64,000 nucleotides of DNA from JBKHDT01 sp046541195 (GTDB lineage: Bacteria; Pseudomonadota; Gammaproteobacteria; Halothiobacillales; Halothiobacillaceae), in the NCBI GenBank assembly GCA_046541195.1, contig JBKHDT010000007.1, positions 1-64,000 on the forward strand. Direction: 5' to 3'. A program made the translations under genes and the position numbers. Positions within the stretch are counted from its first letter, which is position 1, and every line of letters starts with the position of its first letter. Shown piece after piece: positions 16,976-26,041 of this stretch. The notes under the pieces are model-generated. The model had not been told where the DNA came from. It saw nothing but the letters and a program-made list of their open reading frames with translations, and searched no databases.

Positions 16976-17596
16976 TTGAGTCAAGGCACGCTTTATATCG
17001 TTTCGGCGCCATCCGGCGCAGGCAAGACCAGTCTCGTGCGCGCGCTGGTCGAACAGGATGCACAGGTCCGATTGTCCGTTTCCCATACCACCCGCGCACC
17101 CCGGCCGGGCGAGGAAGACGGCCGGCACTACCACTTCGTGGACGAGCCGGCATTCCGGGCAATGATCGACGAGGGCGCCTTCATCGAACATGCCCGGGTC
17201 TTCGACAATTTCTACGGCACCTCGCGCAAGGCGGTGACCGACCCGATGGAAGAGGGCCTGGATGTGGTACTCGAAATCGACTGGCAGGGTGCCGAGCAGG
17301 TGCGCCGTCAGTTCCCCGAGGCATTGTCGGTCTTCATTCTGCCCCCGGACCGGGAGACGCTGCGCGCGAGACTGCAGGGCCGGGGCCAGGACCCTGACGA
17401 GGTGATCGAGCGCCGGATGCGCGACGCCGTCTCCGAGATGAGTCACTACGGCGAATTCGACTACCTGATCGTCAACGACGATTTCGACCAGGCCACCGCC
17501 GAACTTCGAAGCATCGTCACCACGCAGCGCCTGCGCTGCTGCGCGCAGTCTGCCCGGCACCAGGAACTGATTCGCAGCCTGCTCGGTCACCACTGA
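16976..17596 (+). CDS. gmk: Guanylate kinase
   Basis: Phosphorylates GMP to GDP with ATP. A TTG start at 16976 is chosen: AGGA lies seven bases upstream and the protein then begins MSQGTLYIVSAPSGAGKTSL with 206 residues, matching the family. A GTG at 16931 would add 15 polar residues without a ribosome site. The P-loop SAPSGAGKTS (about 9-18), SHTTRAPRPGEEDGRHYHF and the GMP-binding EIDWQGAEQVR are intact. It precedes rpoZ and spoT, linking GTP supply to (p)ppGpp genes. Confidence 0.95.
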   Translation: MSQGTLYIVSAPSGAGKTSLVRALVEQDAQVRLSVSHTTRAPRPGEEDGRHYHFVDEPAFRAMIDEGAFIEHARVFDNFYGTSRKAVTDPMEEGLDVVLEIDWQGAEQVRRQFPEALSVFILPPDRETLRARLQGRGQDPDEVIERRMRDAVSEMSHYGEFDYLIVNDDFDQATAELRSIVTTQRLRCCAQSARHQELIRSLLGHH

Positions 17597-17782
17597 GCGA
17601 AAGCCCGCGACGCCATCCGTGGCGGCGCACGGCAGCATCAGGGCACGGCCCGCTCCGTGACGCGACCGACTGGCCCACGCCATCGCAAGCAGGCCTTCCC
17701 TGGGCGGCCCGCGTTTTCCGGCAAGCCCGGCAAATGTGGCCTGCCGACGTCGAACGGCCGGGCAATCGACAAGAAATAATCG

Positions 17783-17818
17783 TACAATGCGGGGTTTGCA
17801 CCGGCGTATTGCCGGTGC
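17783..17818 (+). promoter_or_regulatory. rpoZ leader: TACAAT box followed by perfect hairpin
   Basis: TACAAT at 17783-17788 may be a -10 element. Ten bases later GCACCGGC (17798-17805) and GCCGGTGC (17811-17818) form a perfect 8-bp stem with the loop GTATT, so a transcript from here would start with a stable stem-loop. No poly-T follows, so it is not a terminator. The -35 match is poor. Confidence 0.4.
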
Positions 17819-17852
17819 CGTTGCGTACATCCCAAGGAGTTCAGACCCAGTC

Positions 17853-18170
17853 ATGGCAAGAGTAACCGTCGAGGACTGCCTGCATGCAGTCGACAACCGC
17901 TTCGAGCTCGTCCTGCTCGGTGCGCGCCGAGCCCGCCAGATCGAGCGTGGCGCGCAGCCCTTCGTGGAAATGGGCAAGGAAAAGCCCACCGTGGTGGCCC
18001 TGCGCGAGATAGCCGAAGACAAGGTGGACCGCGAGCAGATCGACCGGATCGAGGCCAGCCTGACCCTGGCCAGAGCGCAGGTCAGCGAGGCCGAGGTGCG
18101 TGCGGAGCTTTCGCAGTTCAAGGATGACGAGGAATCGCCACGCCGGGGGCCGGCCGACCCGGCCGCCTGA
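17853..18170 (+). CDS. rpoZ: RNA polymerase omega subunit
   Basis: Omega helps assemble the RNA polymerase beta' subunit and forms part of a (p)ppGpp site. The 105-residue protein starts MARVTVEDCLHAVDNRFELV, a near-universal omega N-terminus, and has ARRARQIERGAQPFV and EKPTVVALREIAEDKV. AAGGAG lies about 13 bases before the ATG. It precedes spoT by 18 bp, the normal gammaproteobacterial order. Confidence 0.97.
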   Translation: MARVTVEDCLHAVDNRFELVLLGARRARQIERGAQPFVEMGKEKPTVVALREIAEDKVDREQIDRIEASLTLARAQVSEAEVRAELSQFKDDEESPRRGPADPAA

Positions 18171-18188
18171 TTTCAGGAGCGGCGATCC

Positions 18189-20360
18189 ATGTCGGCAACC
18201 CTCGAAGAGGCACCGGCCCGCGACCACCGATCCGGCATGGACGATCTGTTCGTCCCGCTGGAGCGGCATCTGGCCGAGTACCTGGAGGACGAGCAGATTG
18301 CGCGGATCTGGGATGCCTTCCGGTTCGGGGCCGAGGCGCATGCGGGCCAGACCCGCAAGTCCGGTGAGCCGTACATCACGCACCCGGTCGCCGTCGCGCA
18401 CATCCTGGCCGACCTGAGAATGGACGAGGCGACCCTGATCGCCGCCATTCTCCATGACGTGATCGAGGACACGCCCACCGCCCGGGAGGAGATCGTCCAC
18501 CGGTTTTCCGAGGAAGTGGCCCGGCTGGTGGATGGCGTCTCCAAGCTGACGCAGATCCGTTTCAAGTCCAAGGCCGAACAGCAGGCCGCGAACTTCCGCA
18601 AGATGATGATGGCGATGGTGGAGGACGTGCGTGTCATCCTCATCAAGCTCGCCGACCGGCTGCACAACATGCGCACGCTCGGGGTCATGCGGCCGGACAA
18701 GCGCCGGCGCATCGCCCGCGAGACACTCGAAATCTACACGCCGATCGCCAACCGGCTTGGCCTGAACGCCCTGCGGCACGAGCTTGAAGACCTTGGCTTC
18801 ATGGCGCAGCATCCGCTGCGCTACCGGGTTCTGGCCCAGGCGGTCAAGAAGGCCCGCGGCAACCGCAACGAGGTGATGCAGGAAATCCAGCACCGGTTCG
18901 AGAGCCGCTTTGCCGAGGAGGGGCTGGACGCCCAGGTTCAGGCGCGCGAGAAGCGCTTGTACAGCATCTACCGCAAGATGGCGCAGAAGCAGCTGCCCTT
19001 CTCGGAAGTCTTCGACGTGTTCGCCGTGCGGATCGTCGTGAAAAGCGTCGACGACAGCTACCGCGCGCTGGGCGTGGTCCACAATCTCTACAAGCCACTG
19101 CCGGGGCGTTTCAAGGACTATATCGCCATCCCCAAGGCCAATGGCTACCAGTCGCTCCACACCATCCTGTTCGGTCCGCACGGCATTCCGCTGGAAGTGC
19201 AGATTCGCACGCGGGAAATGCACCAGTTCGCAGAATCCGGCATCGCGGCACACTGGCTCTACAAGTCCCAGGGGGATCACGGGGCGGTAACCCAGGCCCG
19301 GGCCCGGGAATGGCTGCGGGAGCTGCTGGAGATTCAGCAGAAGGCCGGCAACCCGCAGGAGTTCCTTGAGTCGGTCAAGGTGGACCTGTTCCCGGACGAG
19401 GTCTACGTCTTCACGCCCATGGGCGAGATCTTCGAATTGCCACGGCGGGCCACGGTGGTCGATTTTGCCTACGCGATCCACACCGACGTGGGCAACACCT
19501 GCGTCGCCTGCAAGATCGACCGCCGGCTGGCGCCGCTGTCCACGCAGGTGCAGAACGGACAGACCATCGAAATCATCACCGCCAACGGCGCCGAACCAAA
19601 CCCGAACTGGCTTTCGTTTGTGGTCACGGCCAAGGCCCGGACCAATATCCGCAACTATCTCAAGCACCTGCAGGACGAGGAAGCCATCCGCCTGGGCTAC
19701 CGCCTGCTGGCCAAGGCCATTCAGCACCACGGCATGGAACTCGATGCGGTGCCCTCCGAGCGAATGGATTCGCTGCTGGCCGAATATCATTGCAACGCCC
19801 TGTCGGACCTGCTCCGGGACATCGGACTGGGCAATCGCATGGCACCGCTGGTTGCGCGGCTGCTGGCTGCCAGCGAAACCGAAGACTCGAACGGCAACGG
19901 CACCAATTCCGGCACCCGGCAGATGCCGGTCACCATTTCGGGCACGGAAGGGCTGGTCGTGACCTTCGCCAAATGCTGTCATCCCATCCCCGGTGATGAC
20001 GTGGCCGGCTTTCTCAGCACCGGACGCGGCATCGTCGTCCACCGCCGCAGCTGCCCGAATGCCGCGGATCTGGGCGAACATCCCGAGCGCTGGCTGGATA
20101 TCGACTGGGCCGAGGAGTACGCGGGCGAGTACCAGGCCCTGATCACCATCCAGGCCAGCAATGTCCGTGGCGGTCTGGCACGCATGGCCGGCGCGGTCGC
20201 GGAAACCGGTGCCGACATCGACGATGTGCGCTTTGACGACCGCGACAACAATATCACCGTCATCAACTTCGTCCTCCGGGTCACCGACCGGTCTCACCTG
20301 GCGCGCGTGATGCGCCGCGTGCGACGCGAGGAGGGCATCATCAAGGTTTCCAGGAGCTGA
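18189..20360 (+). CDS. spoT: Bifunctional (p)ppGpp synthetase/hydrolase SpoT
   Basis: Makes and degrades the alarmone (p)ppGpp. The 723-residue protein has the N-terminal HD hydrolase with an intact ILHDVIEDT motif (about 95-103), the synthetase domain with RLYSIYRKM, FKDYIAIPKANGYQSLHT, a TGS domain (about 395-460, VYVFTPMGEI), and a C-terminal ACT domain (about 645-720). The intact HDxxED indicates active hydrolysis. Its length is that of SpoT rather than RelA. ridA follows after 5 bp. Confidence 0.97.
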   Translation: MSATLEEAPARDHRSGMDDLFVPLERHLAEYLEDEQIARIWDAFRFGAEAHAGQTRKSGEPYITHPVAVAHILADLRMDEATLIAAILHDVIEDTPTAREEIVHRFSEEVARLVDGVSKLTQIRFKSKAEQQAANFRKMMMAMVEDVRVILIKLADRLHNMRTLGVMRPDKRRRIARETLEIYTPIANRLGLNALRHELEDLGFMAQHPLRYRVLAQAVKKARGNRNEVMQEIQHRFESRFAEEGLDAQVQAREKRLYSIYRKMAQKQLPFSEVFDVFAVRIVVKSVDDSYRALGVVHNLYKPLPGRFKDYIAIPKANGYQSLHTILFGPHGIPLEVQIRTREMHQFAESGIAAHWLYKSQGDHGAVTQARAREWLRELLEIQQKAGNPQEFLESVKVDLFPDEVYVFTPMGEIFELPRRATVVDFAYAIHTDVGNTCVACKIDRRLAPLSTQVQNGQTIEIITANGAEPNPNWLSFVVTAKARTNIRNYLKHLQDEEAIRLGYRLLAKAIQHHGMELDAVPSERMDSLLAEYHCNALSDLLRDIGLGNRMAPLVARLLAASETEDSNGNGTNSGTRQMPVTISGTEGLVVTFAKCCHPIPGDDVAGFLSTGRGIVVHRRSCPNAADLGEHPERWLDIDWAEEYAGEYQALITIQASNVRGGLARMAGAVAETGADIDDVRFDDRDNNITVINFVLRVTDRSHLARVMRRVRREEGIIKVSRS

Positions 20361-20365
20361 AAGCC

Positions 20366-20752
20366 ATGACCGACCGCAGGATTATCGCGACCGACCGCGC
20401 CCCGCAGGCCATCGGGACCTACTCCCAGGCCGTCCGGGTGGGCAATACTGTGTATCTCTCCGGCCAGATCGCCCTGGACCCGGAGCGGATGGAGCTGGTG
20501 GCCGACACCATGGAACGGGAAATCCGACAGGTCTTCGACAATGTGCGCGCCGTGTGCCAGGCCGCCGGGGGCGATCTGGCCAGTCTGGTCAAGCTCAACA
20601 TCTACCTGACGGATCTGCAGCATTTTGGCCTGGTCAACACGCTCATGGCCGAGTACTTCGAGGCCCCCTACCCGGCCCGGGCGGCCATCGGGGTGGCGAG
20701 CCTGCCGCGCGATGCACGCGTCGAGGTGGATGGAGTGCTTGTCCTCGGCTGA
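20366..20752 (+). CDS. ridA: RidA-family imine/enamine deaminase
   Basis: A 128-residue YjgF/YER057c/UK114 protein that hydrolyses reactive 2-aminoacrylate-type imines. Visible signatures are APQAIGTYSQAVRVGNTVYLSGQ, the substrate-binding Arg in YPARAAIGVASLPRDARVEVD, and the C-terminal VEVDGVLVLG. It directly follows spoT, as in many gammaproteobacteria. Confidence 0.95.
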   Translation: MTDRRIIATDRAPQAIGTYSQAVRVGNTVYLSGQIALDPERMELVADTMEREIRQVFDNVRAVCQAAGGDLASLVKLNIYLTDLQHFGLVNTLMAEYFEAPYPARAAIGVASLPRDARVEVDGVLVLG

Positions 20753-20777
20753 AGCGGCCACGGGAACCGGCGGGCTC

Positions 20778-22073
20778 ATGCGCCTTCTGGCGTCTTTGCG
20801 GCTACCACTTCGTGCCGTCCGGCAATCGCTCTGGATCGCGCTGCTGTGCGGTCTGGTGCTCATCCCCGCGATGGTCACGCCCACGGGCGTCTGGGCTGAC
20901 GCACCCGGCAGGGTCGTGCTGGACTTCTACTGGACCGAGCACTGTCCACGCTGCCGGGATGCGCGCCCCTTCATTGCCGAGCTTGAAGCCCGGCACGACT
21001 GGCTGGTCGTGCGTTCACACAACCTGAGCGCCGACCCGGGAGCCGGCGCACGCTACGTCGCCCAGGCGGCCGCGCTGGGCGAGGAGGCACGTGCCGTCCC
21101 GGCATTCCTGTTCTGCGGGGCGATGCGCGTCGGCTACGATCACCCCGAGGGTGCCGGGGCCGAACTGGTCGAACTGCTTTCGCGGTGTCATCAACGCATG
21201 CTTGAGGGGGAGTCGGACCCGAGGCTTGAGCCGGCGCTCTGGCGTGACCGGGACACGCTGAACCTGCCCGCCATCGGGACCGTGTCGCTCGATGAGCTGT
21301 CCCTTCCGGCGCTGACCGTCCTGATCGCCGGGATGGACGCCTTCAATCCCTGCGCGTTCTTCGTGCTGCTGTTTCTGATGAGCATCGTGGTGCATACGCG
21401 CAGCCGGGCGAGGATCCTCCTGATCGGCGGCAGCTTCGTTGCCGTCTCGGCGCTGGTGTATTTCCTGTTTCTGGCCGCCTGGCTGGGGCTGTTCATGACC
21501 CTCGGCACCATGGACTGGATCACCCGCCTGGCGGGCCTGGTCGCCGTGGTGATCGCGATCGTCCACATCAAGGATTATTTTCGGTTCCGCCGGGGGATCA
21601 GCCTGAGCATCCCGGATACGGCCAAGCCCGGGCTGTTCCAGCGCATGAGGCGATTGACCGAGCACCGGCAGTTCGGCTGGGTCATGGCCGGCACCCTGGC
21701 CCTGGCCGTGGTCGTCAACCTCTACGAGCTGGCCTGCACGGCGGGGTTGCCGATGGTGTACACGCGCATTCTGACCGATCACGCGCTGACAACCGTGGGA
21801 TATTACGGCTACCTGGGCCTGTACAGCCTGGTGTATGCCTTGCCCATGCTGGTGATCGTCGGGTTGTTCGCCGCCACGCTCGGCGCGCGCAAGCTTCAGG
21901 AATCCGAGGGTCGCACCCTCAAGCTCGTCTCCGGCATGATGCTGCTCGGCCTGGGGCTGTTGCTGCTGGCGGCGCCAGGGCAGCTGTCCAATCCCGGGAC
22001 CGCGCTGGCCTCGCTGGCCATCGCGCTGCTGCTCGCCGCCTGGGTCCGGCTGCGCTATCCCCCCGGGGGATGA
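20778..22073 (+). CDS. Thioredoxin-like domain fused to CcdA/DsbD-type membrane domain
   Basis: A 431-residue membrane protein. A signal or first membrane segment (about 12-35) is followed by a periplasmic thioredoxin-like domain with EHCPRCRD (about 54-57 CxxC) and a polytopic domain of about six to eight helices. The membrane domain carries the two CcdA/DsbD cysteines in FNPCAFFVLL and ELACTAGLPMVY. This would move electrons across the inner membrane to periplasmic thiols. Unlike DsbD, the thioredoxin part is N-terminal. An earlier ATG at 20730, inside ridA and preceded by GAGGTGG, is possible and would add 16 residues. Confidence 0.8.
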   Translation: MRLLASLRLPLRAVRQSLWIALLCGLVLIPAMVTPTGVWADAPGRVVLDFYWTEHCPRCRDARPFIAELEARHDWLVVRSHNLSADPGAGARYVAQAAALGEEARAVPAFLFCGAMRVGYDHPEGAGAELVELLSRCHQRMLEGESDPRLEPALWRDRDTLNLPAIGTVSLDELSLPALTVLIAGMDAFNPCAFFVLLFLMSIVVHTRSRARILLIGGSFVAVSALVYFLFLAAWLGLFMTLGTMDWITRLAGLVAVVIAIVHIKDYFRFRRGISLSIPDTAKPGLFQRMRRLTEHRQFGWVMAGTLALAVVVNLYELACTAGLPMVYTRILTDHALTTVGYYGYLGLYSLVYALPMLVIVGLFAATLGARKLQESEGRTLKLVSGMMLLGLGLLLLAAPGQLSNPGTALASLAIALLLAAWVRLRYPPGG

Positions 22074-22165
22074 TGGGATGGGCATCGCCCCTGGGAGGCT
22101 GTTGGAACTCAGCCTCAGGCGGCCCGCAGAAACGACAACGAAACACACAAAAAAAGGAAAAAGAC

Positions 22166-22447
22166 ATGCTGCAAGTCAACGAACACCACGAAGGCCGGGT
22201 CAAGTCCATCGGCTTCGAGACCGCCACGCTCCCGGCCACGGTCGGCGTGATGGAACCGGGCCAATACGACTTCCAGACCCAACGTGCCGAGACCATCCAC
22301 GTGATCAGCGGCAATATGCGGGTTCGGGTCGGGGATGAAGTCGATTGGCAGGTCTACGACGAGGGTGAGCGCTTCGACATCCCGGCCGAGTCGCGCTTTG
22401 AAGTGGCCATTGAGCACCAAACGGCCTACCTGTGCCTCTATTGCTGA
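22166..22447 (+). CDS. ppnP: Pyrimidine/purine nucleoside phosphorylase PpnP
   Basis: A 93-residue single-domain cupin of the PpnP (YaiE) family, which phosphorolyses diverse nucleosides. The sequence shows GVMEPGQYDFQTQRAETIHVISG and the C-terminal FDIPAESRFEVAIEHQTAYLC. AAGGAAAA precedes the ATG. It is separated from the membrane fusion gene by 92 bp containing an A-rich leader. Confidence 0.93.
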   Translation: MLQVNEHHEGRVKSIGFETATLPATVGVMEPGQYDFQTQRAETIHVISGNMRVRVGDEVDWQVYDEGERFDIPAESRFEVAIEHQTAYLCLYC

Positions 22448-22468
22448 GCGCCCGGGACGCAACGACCC

Positions 22469-23725
22469 TCACCGCAGCCCCAGGGCCTGTGCATCCGCAA
22501 GCTTGCCATTGAACCACCAGTTGCCCTCGAGTCGGTTGATCGAGCTGATCCAGTCGCCCTGGTCCGCCACGATCCATCCTTCCCGGTCCAGCCGCCCGAT
22601 GATGCGCGCGGCCAGGTCGTCCCGAGGCGCGCCCCGGTCTTGACCAAGCCAGCGCCCGACGCCCTGCTCCAGCAGGGTCGGGGATACACGCAACTGGCCG
22701 GAGATCCGCCAGCGGTCTTCGCCGCGGTCGAACAGCGGATCGCGGAGGTCCGGACCGATCAGGTCGCCGGACAGATGCAGCCCGCCCTGCGGGAAGTTCA
22801 ACTGCAAGGCATCGAGATTCAACCGGGCCGAACCCAGCGGCGCCAGCAGTGCCGACCAGTCCCTGAGCCCGACCTGCGCCACCGCGGCTACCAGCGATTG
22901 CCCGGAGTCCAGAATTGCCATGAACTGTCGGCCCACGTCATAGGAGGCGGGCCAGAAACGCCGCTCGATGCCCCGTCCGCCCGCCAGCAGCGCGAACGGA
23001 CCCACGGTTTCGCCCGAGCGTGAAAAGCTGTCGAGCGTGAAATTCAGTTGCAGGTCCTCACGCCCGCCACTCATCATGGCACGGCGCAACCGCAGGGACA
23101 GGCCGTCGACCATCCAGCCCCGGGTTTCCCTGACCAGCCCCAGCCGCGCGATGGCCAGTCCAAGCTCACCTTCCCAGCCCTCCGGCGCGCGATGCAGGTC
23201 CATGTCGGCGTTCATGCGCCCAAGCAACAGGTCCTGCGTCGGCGTGGTCACGCGCAATCCGGCCAGGGAGATCACCCCGGTCAGGGTATCGGGCAGCATG
23301 TCGTATCGAATCCGCCCGATCGGCTGGGCATCCGCGCGGGCGAGCGCAGGTGAAAAATCGACCGAGCCGCCAGGCGTCACCTGCACGAGCAGTTCAAGCG
23401 CGGAGCGACCCTGCCAGTCCCGCACCTGTACGGGACTGTCCCGGGATACCCGGATGGTGCCGAACAGCCAGCCCGGACGCCCTGCCTCGAACCGGGGGCC
23501 GTGGCGCACATCGAACTCAAGCCGAAGCGGCGATTCGCTGCCCCGGATGGGAACCTCCAGCAGGTAGCGGGCGCTTCGCCACCCGCGATCACTGGCGAGC
23601 AGCCGCCAGGGTGCCTGCTCGGCCGACAGGGCCCGGGCGACCAGCATCCCGACCTGGTGCGGCAGCACGAAGGCCGCCAGCAACGACAGGGTGGCGAGCA
23701 GCAGGATCAGGCGAGCCAGTTTCAT
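22469..23725 (-). CDS. DUF945 (YdgA-like) protein
   Basis: A 418-residue protein with an N-terminal membrane anchor or signal segment (about 3-22). It has the DUF945 pattern: DRGWRSARYLLEVP near the N-terminus, then VRHGPRFEAG, followed by long beta-rich repeats that resemble AsmA/YdgA-type proteins. Members are periplasmic and poorly characterised. The ATG at 23725 fits the hydrophobic N-terminus; 23749 is an alternative and neither has a strong ribosome site. It lies where der usually follows bamB, so the conserved operon appears to end at bamB here. Confidence 0.75.
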   Translation of the reverse strand: MKLARLILLLATLSLLAAFVLPHQVGMLVARALSAEQAPWRLLASDRGWRSARYLLEVPIRGSESPLRLEFDVRHGPRFEAGRPGWLFGTIRVSRDSPVQVRDWQGRSALELLVQVTPGGSVDFSPALARADAQPIGRIRYDMLPDTLTGVISLAGLRVTTPTQDLLLGRMNADMDLHRAPEGWEGELGLAIARLGLVRETRGWMVDGLSLRLRRAMMSGGREDLQLNFTLDSFSRSGETVGPFALLAGGRGIERRFWPASYDVGRQFMAILDSGQSLVAAVAQVGLRDWSALLAPLGSARLNLDALQLNFPQGGLHLSGDLIGPDLRDPLFDRGEDRWRISGQLRVSPTLLEQGVGRWLGQDRGAPRDDLAARIIGRLDREGWIVADQGDWISSINRLEGNWWFNGKLADAQALGLR

Positions 23726-23927
23726 GAGGGCAAGTTGCGGTGAACGCATCGGATCTGCCCGAGCATGTCGGCCCTCGAATCGCCAGCAGGCGCCCAAAGG
23801 CAGACAGGGCATGATTTCGTGCGGTGGACTTCACGGGACATCACGGGGGCGCCTGCAGCGCACCCGGGCCAGTGCGCGGAAGCCTCGCAAACCGATCGAC
23901 GAGGCACGCCGAGGGTTCAGCGGTCAA

Positions 23928-25103
23928 TCAGGGCAGGCCCACGCGAACCAGGGTCCCGTCGCGGCCGAGCACGTACAGGGCCTTGTCATCGCCAACCAGC
24001 GGACTGACGACATCACGGGCCTTGGTGCGCACGCGCGCAACCAGTGCGCCGGTCTCCGGAGACAGGAAATGCACGTACCCCTCGAAGTCGGCGACGGCGA
24101 GCCAGGCGCCGATCCGGACCGGCCCGGTCAGGAACCGGTTGTTCAATGCATCCTGCTGCCAGTACTTGTCGCCACTACGCCGGTCGATCGCATGAATCAC
24201 GCCCTCGGCATCCGTGATGTAGAGCGCCTGCGCATCCCCGGTGAAGTTGTCGAAACCGCTGAGCTCACGGCTCCACAAGGTTCGGCCGCTGCGCACGTCG
24301 ATCGCCGCCAGGTTGCCCTGAAAGGCCAGCGCATAGACGATGCCGTCGAGGAAAAGCGGCCGGGCGTCGATGTCGACCATGCGGTCAATATCGGTCCGAC
24401 CGCGAGGAAGGGCGATCTGGTTCTCCCAGAGGACGCGTCCGTCATCAAGCGCATGGGCCACGAGCAAGCCATTGTCATGGCCGACGATCACCGCATCGAC
24501 ACCGGCCAGCGGACGGCTCTGCCCCTGCAGGGCGAGCGGCGGCACCTTGCGTCCATCCACCCAGACCCGCCGCCCGTCGGCTTCGTCCAGGGCGAATATG
24601 CGGCCATCGCCGGCACGAACGATGACCTGGCCACCGGCGATCACGGCCGGGGCAGCCGCCGCCGTCGTCAGCGTCGCTTCCCAACGCGGGGTCGACCCGC
24701 CCGGCTCGATCGCCAGCACCCGCCCATCACTCGTGCCGACCACCAGCAGGTCCTCGCTGGCGGCGATCCCGGAGACGACCGATTCGCCATCGAGGTCGAG
24801 CTCGACCTCGTGACGAAGGGCGCCGGTCCGGGCGTCGCGTTCCTGTATCCGGCCATCGGGGTCCACCGTGTATATCCGGTCCTCCACGCGCTCGGCAATC
24901 AGGCGCGAGAGGCGGGAGGGCTGCGCCGCACCGACATCGGCGGACCATTCCACCACCGGCGCGAATTGCGCGTCGATCGCGGTCAGCTCCGCCGGCGGGG
25001 CCACGTGATCGGTGCCGGCACAACCGCCAAGCAGCAGGGCACCCGCCAGGGCGACGGCCGGAATGATTCGGGGTCCAGGGATCGTTGGGGTCAACCAGTT
25101 CAT
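23928..25103 (-). CDS. bamB: Outer-membrane assembly lipoprotein BamB
   Basis: Lipoprotein subunit of the BAM complex that inserts beta-barrels. 391 residues from ATG 25103, which has AGGAG upstream. The lipobox is LLLGGC (Cys about 28). An eight-bladed beta-propeller of PQQ-like repeats follows, for example VVGTSDGRVLAIEP, RAGDGRIFALDEADGRRVW and YALAFQGNLAAIDVRSGRTLW. It ends the rlmN-to-bamB gene run, but a 244-bp gap with a repeat copy separates it from yfgM. Confidence 0.95.
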   Translation of the reverse strand: MNWLTPTIPGPRIIPAVALAGALLLGGCAGTDHVAPPAELTAIDAQFAPVVEWSADVGAAQPSRLSRLIAERVEDRIYTVDPDGRIQERDARTGALRHEVELDLDGESVVSGIAASEDLLVVGTSDGRVLAIEPGGSTPRWEATLTTAAAAPAVIAGGQVIVRAGDGRIFALDEADGRRVWVDGRKVPPLALQGQSRPLAGVDAVIVGHDNGLLVAHALDDGRVLWENQIALPRGRTDIDRMVDIDARPLFLDGIVYALAFQGNLAAIDVRSGRTLWSRELSGFDNFTGDAQALYITDAEGVIHAIDRRSGDKYWQQDALNNRFLTGPVRIGAWLAVADFEGYVHFLSPETGALVARVRTKARDVVSPLVGDDKALYVLGRDGTLVRVGLP

Positions 25104-25192
25104 GCGGGCACTCCTAGGGAAACTCTGCACCAAGCCCTCCGTGGCTTCGTGGACTTGCGCCAGCTGTCGCTTCCGCAACCACCGGGCCAATA

Positions 25193-25273
25193 CATGCCCG
25201 GCCCGTGCGGCGCGGTTGACTGGCTGGCGCCATGACGCGGCAGGGCTCCCATGCCCTGCACGAAAAGGTCTGC
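25193..25273 (+). repeat. Dispersed intergenic repeat, copy B
   Basis: Begins CATGCCCGGCCCGTGCGGCG, continues GTTGACTGGCTGGCGCC, then a hairpin AGGGCTCCCATGCCCT (25242-25257) and GGTCTGC. The order matches copy A on the opposite strand at 9066-9159, and the first 39 bp match copy C at 33002. It occupies the yfgM-bamB gap, which is otherwise an unbroken operon in relatives. Confidence 0.65.
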
Positions 25274-25347
25274 GCAAAGCCATTCGCGAACAAACACCGG
25301 CGCGCGCCGGACCGTCGTGGGGTCACGCCGGAAGGGGCATCGCGCGA

Positions 25348-25974
25348 TCAGCCGGCAGGCAGGTCGTCACGCTTCAGACGCAGCAGCGACACATCCGCGG
25401 AGGCGCCTGCCGCCGCCAGGGCGCGGTCATACGCTGCCTTGGCCCCGTCGTAATCGCCCTGCGCCCGAAGGATGTCCCCACGCAGCTCCTCGCGCTGGGT
25501 CTCGAACGCGGTGGCCATGGGCGTATCGAGGACGTCCAGGGCCTCCCCGGGATTGCCGGCCTGCCAATGGAATCTCGCCAAACGCAGGCGCGCCAGGTCG
25601 CGCAGTGGCTTCTGGCGGGCATCCGACGCCAGATCGCTCAGCGTGGCGATGGCCGACTCGGCTCCATCGGCACGATAGCGAAGGGTCGCCTCGGTCAGGC
25701 GCGCCAGATCCGCATACGGGGTGCTGCCGTAGCGCTCGGCAAGCCCGCTGGCCTTGTCGATGGCCGACTGGTCTCCCTGGTCCGCAGCGACTTCCAGCTC
25801 CTGCCAGGCCAGCGAGGCGCTGTTGAGCGTGTGCTCGCGCCACTCGCCGTAGCCCGTCCAGGCGACCAGGCCGGCCACGGCCAAGCCCACGCCGACAATC
25901 ACGGATCGTCCGTTCTCGGCCCACCAGGCGCGCAGTGCATCAAGCTGTTCGTCGTCGGTTCCAATCTCACGCAT
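25348..25974 (-). CDS. yfgM: YfgM-like periplasmic TPR protein (SecYEG ancillary)
   Basis: A 208-residue inner-membrane protein with a short cytosolic N-terminus (DDEQLDALRAWWAENG), one membrane helix (about 25-42) and a periplasmic tetratricopeptide region. YfgM associates with SecYEG and with periplasmic chaperones such as PpiD. A TTG nine bases upstream (25983) sits closer to GGAG, so the true start could be three residues longer. It follows hisS on the same strand. Confidence 0.9.
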   Translation of the reverse strand: MREIGTDDEQLDALRAWWAENGRSVIVGVGLAVAGLVAWTGYGEWREHTLNSASLAWQELEVAADQGDQSAIDKASGLAERYGSTPYADLARLTEATLRYRADGAESAIATLSDLASDARQKPLRDLARLRLARFHWQAGNPGEALDVLDTPMATAFETQREELRGDILRAQGDYDGAKAAYDRALAAAGASADVSLLRLKRDDLPAG

Positions 25975-26041
25975 GGTGTTCAAGGACTCCAGTCAGGTTT
26001 TCAGGAAAGTTCATTCTGCCACAAACCGGCCAGGGGCCTGT

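Noticed and set aside
17841..20297. Very long open frame (over 800 codons) antisense to rpoZ and spoT
   Set aside because: It mirrors the codon pattern of spoT in a GC-rich genome, has no recognisable domain, and the sense strand encodes an unmistakable SpoT.
23765..23927. Possible fourth copy of the dispersed repeat
   Set aside because: Only short scattered matches such as GGGGGCGCCTGCAGC; the CATGCCCGGC block is absent, so similarity may be chance.
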